Positions 58,269-64,000 of a stretch of 64,000 nucleotides of DNA are shown here, piece by piece. A program made the translations under genes and the position numbers. Every line of letters begins with the position of its first letter. The first letter of the stretch is position 1. The stretch lies in the NCBI GenBank assembly GCA_038363925.1, contig JAQQWL010000006.1:5312501-5376500 (forward strand), read 5' to 3'. This stretch comes from Apiospora phragmitis. Taxonomy: Eukaryota; Ascomycota; Sordariomycetes; Amphisphaeriales; Apiosporaceae. The notes under the pieces are model-generated. The model made no database searches, had not been told where the DNA came from, and was given only the letters and a program-made list of their open reading frames with translations.

Positions 58269-60545
58269 ATGGAGCTTGAATACATTCCGCTCCGACACGC
58301 TGAGGTGGATGTTAGACTGGCATCCGTCTTGCCAGGCCATGACTCTGGTCCAATCAGACTGATACTGTGGCATGTACCGTTGACGGGCCCCCCTAGCATG
58401 GTCACATCCAGTGATGCCTCTCGACAGCGTACTCTTTTCGAGGTTCAGACAAGCCTTCCGAAGGATTGGGTGGCGGCTGTGACACTTGAAGGCCGACTTC
58501 TTTTCGAACATGAGCCATCAGAGCAAACTTCCTGGGCACATCCAGACCCGAGCTCGTATCAGCAGCCTCTGCACGAACCTCTCGAATTACCATTACCAGG
58601 CTTCGAGCCTCGGTATGAAGCCTTGTCATATCTCTGGGGATCGCCAGCCGATCCCCGACCAGTGCAAGTTGCACAATTGGCGCCGGGCTGCCTTCCAGTT
58701 GATAGGACAGACCACTCGATGCTACAGTGGACAACAGTGAAAGTCGGGCAAAATCTGGAGGCTGCGCTACAACACTTGAGACTTCATGATCAGCCTCGAA
58801 ACTTGTGGATCGATGCTTTATGCATCAACCAGCAAGACGAGGACGAAAAGTCGAAGCAGATCGTGCGGATGGCCACACTCTACCGGATGGCCAGCCGTGT
58901 GGTCGTGTGGCTTGGTCCCGAGAGCCCCAGCGAGCAGAGCACGGTAGCCATGCCCACACTCGAGCACCTGGGCAAGCAACTGGAGCTGAGCCAAAGCACC
59001 GTGCGGTTCGCTTCGCCGACGGCCACCGAGCCGGCCTGGTTCCGCGCCGTGACGCCTCTTCCCTACTCGGAGGAGACGTGGCTCGCCATCCAAGCGCTAC
59101 TGTCCAGGCCGTACTTCGGGCGCTTGTGGATCATGCAGGAGATCCTTCTGGCCAACTCGAAGACGTTGGTAATGTGTGGGCGAGACGAGGTAGCATGGTA
59201 CCATCTCATCCGTGCCATTGTCTGCCTCGTTGCCAAGGATAGTCTGCCGTCCCACCTCCGCAGGCCACTGGAGTGTGTACGTGCGCTGACGTGGAGATTC
59301 GACCAACTCTCCATCCCCTTCATCATGAACCTAGGTCGGCAAAGGCAATGCTACATGGTCAAAGATCGAATCTACGGTGTCCTGGGGATCACCCCTCCCG
59401 AATTCACGCGGTCAATCAAGCCCGACTATAAGGTCGAAGATAGACAGGTGTTCATGGATGCGGCACTGGCTTGCATGAATTACGACAATCGACTGACCCT
59501 CCTCCAGGACTGCGAGTTCCCTTCTACTTCTTCGCAGTCTACTGAAAACAGCCAACGGCCTTCATGGGTCCCTGACTGGTCTGTCCCACGCGTTAGCCGA
59601 CCCCTTTCGGACTTCGTACTTTTCAGTGGAATATCAAGATCCTGCAGCAGATTCATCTCACCTGATATGTTGCAAGTCACGGGCCGTCGACTAGCCGTCC
59701 TTGACGAAGTCGGCCCGCCGACCCCGGCGGACCCATGGGCGACCCTATGTCATATACAGGGCATGGAGCCTCGCGGTCTGACAACAGAGTCGTACATCGC
59801 CGGGGGCTCGCTCCTAGACGCCTTCCTCCAGGTCTTGCGCCTTGGCTACCTCGATGACAGGTGGCCTGGCCACCATCTGCCGACTCTGGCTGCCTGGAAG
59901 CAATACTTCCTCGACCGACTACACAGCGCCAACGGTGTCCCGAGTGGGAGCGAGGTCGACAACAGCGACGGCTATTTCGCCACTAGCATCCCGAAGGGGC
60001 GATCGTTTATCAAAACGGAGGAAGGCCACATCGGGCTTGCCCCTGCAGGAGCAAGACAAGGTGTGCAATCCATTATTGCTGTACTCACATCTTACATGGG
60101 TGCTAGATTGCTAACGGTCAGAAAAGGCGATGTGGCATGCACCCTCCTTGGCTGCAAGTCCTCTATTCTACTGCGGCAGGCCGACGCCGGTGGACGGTTC
60201 CGCGTAGTGGGGGAAAGTTACATTCATGGCCTCGACGACACCAGCGGGATTCTGGGACAGCTACCAGAGGGCTGGTCGGTGCAAATTGAGAAAGACGCCT
60301 CGGGCCATGCCCGATACTCTTATCACGATAGCAAAACGGACTCAATTACTAAATGGGATCCTCGCCTGGGCCCACTGCCTCAAAATTGGGTTCCTTCGAA
60401 CCACTCAAGACGGGCTGGGACGCCGTCTCAGTGGGATTGCTTTGAGAACACCGAGACGGGAGAAGTCATGGACTCGGATCCTCGTCTTTTACCAAGAGCT
60501 TTGGAGATCTCAGGGGTCATGCTGGAAGAATTTCTGTTATATTGA
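58269..60545 (+). CDS. HET-domain protein with N- and C-terminal WW domains
   Basis: Single exon, 758 residues. The HET domain begins at about residue 116 (YEALSYLWGSP) and contains NLWIDALCINQQDEDEKSKQ at about 178–197 and YRMASRVVVWLGP, the classic HET core; it continues past RLWIMQEILL. HET proteins trigger heterokaryon incompatibility cell death and act in fungal innate immune-like signalling. Unusually, residues 63–94 (LPKDWVAAVTLEGRLLFEHE, TSWAHP) read as a WW domain with both Trp and the final Pro. Residues 665–698 (LPEGWSVQIEKDASGHARYS, ITKWDP) form a second. A third, at about 703–736 (LPQNW … CFENTETGEVMDSDP), has lost its second Trp. WW domains bind Pro-rich peptides, suggesting partner recognition. 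No NACHT, NB-ARC or amyloid motif was seen. Confidence 0.85.
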   Translation: MELEYIPLRHAEVDVRLASVLPGHDSGPIRLILWHVPLTGPPSMVTSSDASRQRTLFEVQTSLPKDWVAAVTLEGRLLFEHEPSEQTSWAHPDPSSYQQPLHEPLELPLPGFEPRYEALSYLWGSPADPRPVQVAQLAPGCLPVDRTDHSMLQWTTVKVGQNLEAALQHLRLHDQPRNLWIDALCINQQDEDEKSKQIVRMATLYRMASRVVVWLGPESPSEQSTVAMPTLEHLGKQLELSQSTVRFASPTATEPAWFRAVTPLPYSEETWLAIQALLSRPYFGRLWIMQEILLANSKTLVMCGRDEVAWYHLIRAIVCLVAKDSLPSHLRRPLECVRALTWRFDQLSIPFIMNLGRQRQCYMVKDRIYGVLGITPPEFTRSIKPDYKVEDRQVFMDAALACMNYDNRLTLLQDCEFPSTSSQSTENSQRPSWVPDWSVPRVSRPLSDFVLFSGISRSCSRFISPDMLQVTGRRLAVLDEVGPPTPADPWATLCHIQGMEPRGLTTESYIAGGSLLDAFLQVLRLGYLDDRWPGHHLPTLAAWKQYFLDRLHSANGVPSGSEVDNSDGYFATSIPKGRSFIKTEEGHIGLAPAGARQGVQSIIAVLTSYMGARLLTVRKGDVACTLLGCKSSILLRQADAGGRFRVVGESYIHGLDDTSGILGQLPEGWSVQIEKDASGHARYSYHDSKTDSITKWDPRLGPLPQNWVPSNHSRRAGTPSQWDCFENTETGEVMDSDPRLLPRALEISGVMLEEFLLY

Positions 60546-60657
60546 AATGGGCAGGTAAATTGGGCAAAACATAGCATTGCTATGGCGGAAGCTCTGGAAA
60601 GTCTTTAGTAAACATTTGCCTATCTAGATGTAAGTTCCTCCGGGGTGCTGGCGGGAA

Positions 60658-60843
60658 ATGGATCTCGACAAGATCGGCTCGTTCGTCAGACCCTCCACCA
60701 AGCCCGGCTTCATTGTGTGGGGCGGCAAGGACAGCAACAACAAGGTCGCCATCCTCGGCACTCGATCGCACATACACACGCACACGTCTTATTCGGTCGA
60801 AATGGTTACAGAGTCTCTCGAACTCATCGATTTATATAGCTAA
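60658..60843 (+). CDS. Short ORF, possible gene fragment
   Basis: 61 codons starting MDLDKIGSFVRPSTKPGFIV then WGGKDSNNKVAILGTRS, after which it runs into a CACACA repeat and low-quality sequence. The first 37 residues look like real protein, the rest does not, so this may be a truncated gene remnant or an unrecognised first exon. No family recognised. Confidence 0.25.
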   Translation: MDLDKIGSFVRPSTKPGFIVWGGKDSNNKVAILGTRSHIHTHTSYSVEMVTESLELIDLYS

Positions 60844-61047
60844 TTATACATTTGACCCCCTGATCTGTGTACATTTATGTCGCCGAAACAATAGATGTAT
60901 GCCATCTACACCTCCTGAACGCCGTAACCAGAGAATGCTGCAGGTCGACCAACGCCTGGCTTACTGACACAAAACGATAATTCACATGCATCACCAATTC
61001 ATACAGCTCGCAATGCACTCGCATCCTACTCTCACCCTCTCTCATAA

Positions 61048-62664
61048 TCACATCCACAGACAGAGTTTCCCGCTGCCCGTTCCACCAGCCACCCAGTTGT
61101 GCGTCGGATGGAACTCCGCCACGGCCGGGACCGCCGTGATCCCCTCGCCCTCGAGCTGGGCCAGCTGCTTGCCTTCGCTGTCGTAGACATCCACGAACCG
61201 GTTCATGTTGGCGATGGTGAACTTCTGGACGCCGTCGCCGGGGTTGCCCTGCCACTTAGGCTTGAGGATCGTCACCCAGCGGCCCGTCTGGTTATTGTGG
61301 CGGACCGAGTGCGCCGGCGCCATGGCCTCATCACCAATATCGTGCCCGGGCTTCCACTTCATCGCGTCGGACATGTCGTAGATCTTGACCGTGTCATCGT
61401 ACGACGACGTCGCGATGTGGCCGCTCCGGCTCCAGGACGCGTGCGACACCGACAGGCGCGACGTGTGCTCGCCCAGCAGGGCCGGGTGGCGCATCTCGCC
61501 GCTGCCCTTGATCATGCGCAGGTCCCAGATTTTCAGGGTGCGGTCGAGGGAGGCCGTGGCGACGAAGTGGGGTATCAAGGGATTCAGCGCGAAGCCGCCA
61601 ATCTTATTGTCGGTTAGGTTCCAGATCTCGGCGTGGGCCGCCTCGGTGCGCCGGTCGATGCGGCCCAGCGAGCCGTACATGGTGGAGAAGACGAGCACGT
61701 CCTTCTGCTCGGGCGACATGTCGACGCAGGTGATCTTCAGGTCCTCGCTGTCGTCCTTGGGCTGCCAGAGCTGGCTGCTAACCTGCGTAGGCAAGTCCAG
61801 ACACCGTATTGTGGAGTCGTAGGACGCAGAAATGACGGAGTTGTGGTCCGACTGTGGCGTTATTATGGAAGAGATGGTTGCCGTGTGCATCTCAAAGGCG
61901 GAGACCTTGGGTAAGGGGATATCCGCATCCTCATCATCATCGTCATAGGTTGGCTTCTCCTGGGACGCATCAAATACGCCTACAATGCCCTTCTTGTCAC
62001 CAGCGAAAATGAGGGGCTTCTCCTTGATAGGGTGAAACGCCATTGCATAGATGCGGTCTGTGGTGAGTTTGATATCTGGATGCCAGTTCGTTAGTACAAG
62101 CTTGAGCTATGCAATACATGAAGTATATCACAACTTACCGTTGGGTTGCCAGCCATCATACAACTCCAGGTCGTTCATAGACTTGCGCAAATCCTTCAAC
62201 TTCTCATCCGACGTATCCTTGATATCCTCGTCGGTAAACGTGCGCACGCCGGGCTGAGCACCCTGGGCAAAGCTGGCAAACGCCCCCGTGTCGCCGCCAT
62301 TGGCCCACCGTGTGCCCTCGACGGCCAACTTGGAGAGGTCGAGGTCGCCCGTGGTGCGCGCCCGCTTGGGCTTGGACTCCCAGGTAGTCAGGTCTTCACC
62401 TTTGATTGTGACATTCGAGTTGTCGACGGCAACCGGCTCGGTGCCGGAAAGCCTGGCGCTCTGGCGTGTAGGCATGACGCGGGTCTTCTGGACGGGCTCG
62501 GCCGCCGCCTTGCGCTTGCGCGGCGCTGCTGATGCTGTTTTGGGGGCAGGCTTGGCGGCCTTTTTCATCTTGGCGGCGGCATCTTGGGTGTCCTTGAGAA
62601 GCTTCGCGTTGTTGGCGACGTTGGCGCGACGGCGCGCTTCGAAGGCGCTCAGCTCTGACGCCAT
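61048..62664 (-). CDS. CMR1: CMR1-type WD40 DNA damage-binding protein
   Basis: Two exons: 62664–62139 and 62075–61048, 63-nt intron with GTAAGT and CATCCAG. Product 517 residues. The N-terminus MASELSAFEARRRANVANNA followed by a Lys/Ala/Pro-rich basic stretch and MPTRQSARLSG matches the Cmr1/WDR76 family. Then DLELYDGWQPNDIKLT (split by the intron), AMAFHPIKEKPLIFAGDKKG, and WD40 repeats including SLDRTLKIWDLR, HIATSSYDDTVKIYDMSD and a final GGTGSGKLCLWM. In yeast Cmr1 binds UV-damaged DNA and goes to the intranuclear quality-control compartment under replication stress. The start at 62664 gives the family N-terminus; upstream in-frame codons do not fit. Confidence 0.92.
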
Positions 62665-63261
62665 CTTTGTTGGCAATAGCTTCAGCGCAGGTGCGTGCCT
62701 GGAGGGCGAAGTTGAGAGAGTGGGTTCAAACAACTTAGTTATATGTAGACAAAATAATAGAGTAAATCCTTCAATTTCCCCCCTTGTGATCGAATTGTGT
62801 AATACCGACACAATTTTTTCACCACGACATGTACTCGAGTGGTCGCGCACAGCCAAGCTAGGGATTACGTCGATGATTCAATGCCAATGCGAAGCGCCGT
62901 TTTCAATTAAGAGTAAAAATCCAGACGCGAAGTCAGGCGACAGCGCGTCTCACCTGCCAAGGGGTGCTTAAGCTCGATACGGATTAGTAGCCAGCTGAAG
63001 ACGACCGGGATAGGGACCTCGTTCAGTGCTTGGCCCCCATGCCCCCCCATTCGTTATCGATAGGCGATCTAATAATGGAGCTCGAATAATTTCATTCAGC
63101 GACAAATCTTTCAATGGCTGCTCTCCATGCAATGATGCCATTCGCGACACAACAACACCTCGGTCTGTAATGAGCAGCGAGATTTGTGTATATGCTTTTA
63201 CTAATAATACTACTCTGCTTTTCACCTCTTCATTGACTTCTACACCTGCAAAGTTGCCACC
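62665..63261. promoter_or_regulatory. Divergent promoter between CMR1 and the Mtf2-like gene
   Basis: 597 bp between two divergent start codons. It must contain both promoters and leaders. No specific binding site could be assigned. Confidence 0.45.
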
Positions 63262-64000
63262 ATGTCTACTTCTTACCTCCCCTTCCTGTACCAAACTCGA
63301 ACCATACTGCGCACCCGCCTGCCTCTGAACCGGACCGTCGCTCGCGCATTGCACACGACGCCGCCATGTCTCGTCAGGGCAGATAAACATATTCCTTTCG
63401 AAACTGATATGGAAGAAGTAGAAGAACCCCCAGCAGCCGGCAAAAAGGCCACCATTACTCCCACCGAGCGGCAGACATTCGAACGCATCTTCGCCGACAT
63501 CGCCGCCCGCGGCGCGATCCCGAAACTGGACGGCGATCTGCCGCCGCCCACGCCGCGAGCCCGGCGCTCGACCAACTACATCCTCAACGCGGCCGCAAAT
63601 GATCTGCTCGACACCCGCGGGCCCGACCTGGTGGCCTCGCCCGCGCAGCTGGCCGAGGCCTCCAAGGACCGCAACAAGGCGCTCCTGCGCTTCCCGCCCT
63701 CCCTCCGCGCGGCAGCCAACCGGGCCTTCAACATCTTGAAGCCAAACTTCCCCTCCGACTTAGCCGCGGCCGAGGCCGGACAGGGCCCGCAGGTCGGCGT
63801 GGATGACACCCCGAACAACTTCATCCTGCACATGGTCGAGCTAGACGCCAAGCGGCTCCCCGAAGAGCAGCGTGTCAACGAGCTCATGGACAGCGCCACC
63901 ACGGAGGTCGAGCTCTGGAAGGTCCTCGAAGCGGAGGTCTTCTCCCTGCCGACCAAGTTCGGCCTGGTCATGACGCCGGATGCCAAGGAGCAAAGGATAC
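63262..64000 (+). CDS. Mitochondrial protein, possibly Mtf2-like; 3' end outside window
   Basis: ATG in CACCATG at 63262 opens a frame that stays open to the window end, at least 246 codons. The N-terminus is Arg-rich without acids (MSTSYLPFLYQTRTILRTRL, PLNRTVARALHTTPP), a typical mitochondrial targeting sequence. It is followed by an acidic linker and TITPTERQTFERIFADIAAR, which resembles fungal proteins grouped with yeast Mtf2/Nam1, a factor in mitochondrial transcript processing and translation. Later NNFILHMVELDAKRLPEERV and TTEVELWKVLEAEVFSLPTK are consistent with a helical domain. The conserved C-terminal domain of the family would lie outside, so the assignment is tentative; that it is a real mitochondrial protein gene is likely. 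Confidence 0.65.
   Translation, partial: MSTSYLPFLYQTRTILRTRLPLNRTVARALHTTPPCLVRADKHIPFETDMEEVEEPPAAGKKATITPTERQTFERIFADIAARGAIPKLDGDLPPPTPRARRSTNYILNAAANDLLDTRGPDLVASPAQLAEASKDRNKALLRFPPSLRAAANRAFNILKPNFPSDLAAAEAGQGPQVGVDDTPNNFILHMVELDAKRLPEEQRVNELMDSATTEVELWKVLEAEVFSLPTKFGLVMTPDAKEQRI

Noticed and set aside
1..64000. CRISPR arrays, operons, rRNA
   Set aside because: No regular direct repeats with spacers and no rRNA-like sequence; the organism is a fungus with spliced monocistronic genes.

Overview
The window looks like nuclear DNA of a filamentous ascomycete (Pezizomycotina, probably a Sordariomycete; I do not name a genus). The reasons are short GT–AG introns of about 50–160 nt, fungal gene families (HET, Pth11-like 7TM, GH55, class II-like peroxidase, BAHD acyltransferase, NmrA) and an AT-rich transposon block that has lost CpA/TpG but kept CpG, the signature of repeat-induced point mutation (RIP).

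Layout. 1–9307 is a nested stack of RIP-mutated transposons. A Ty1/copia retroelement (1–5954) carries a Fot1/pogo-like DNA element (1380–3298). The copia sits inside a second TA-flanked element, called X here (5955–9307), which carries another Fot1/pogo-like element (6350–8210). 9308–16133 is a gene-poor stretch of normal base composition. It ends at a second copy of X in opposite orientation (16134–17951). 17999–22612 holds an inverted pair of broken paralogues and a coiled-coil protein gene. 24830–30486 holds an aquaporin gene with a one-base frameshift, a 7TM Pth11/rhodopsin-like protein and a BAHD acyltransferase. 31033–44555 is an accessory stretch with a DEDD-exonuclease-like protein of degenerate active site, an F-box protein, an unknown protein, a secreted protein, a 16-exon GH55 exo-beta-1,3-glucanase gene with two internal TAG codons, and a secreted haem peroxidase. 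46891–50947 is core genome: FCP1 (RNA polymerase II CTD phosphatase) and GRIM-19 (respiratory complex I). 52093–60545 holds a disordered polyQ protein, an NmrA-like oxidoreductase and a HET protein with WW domains at both ends. 61048–64000 holds CMR1 (WD40) and the 5' part of a mitochondrial Mtf2-like gene, divergently arranged.

How the genes relate. I see no operon-like or biosynthetic cluster logic. Several genes between 18 and 42 kb carry single stops or one-base frameshifts, while those from 43.5 kb onward read cleanly. This fits an accessory, decaying compartment next to a transposon block, but assembly indels could explain the frameshifts. The most unusual items are the WW–HET–WW protein, the inverted X copies around a 6.8-kb unmutated insert, the inverted broken paralogue pair, and an upstream ORF of FCP1 whose stop codon overlaps a consensus splice donor.

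Exon borders come from reading splice signals and frames by eye; no database search was made.
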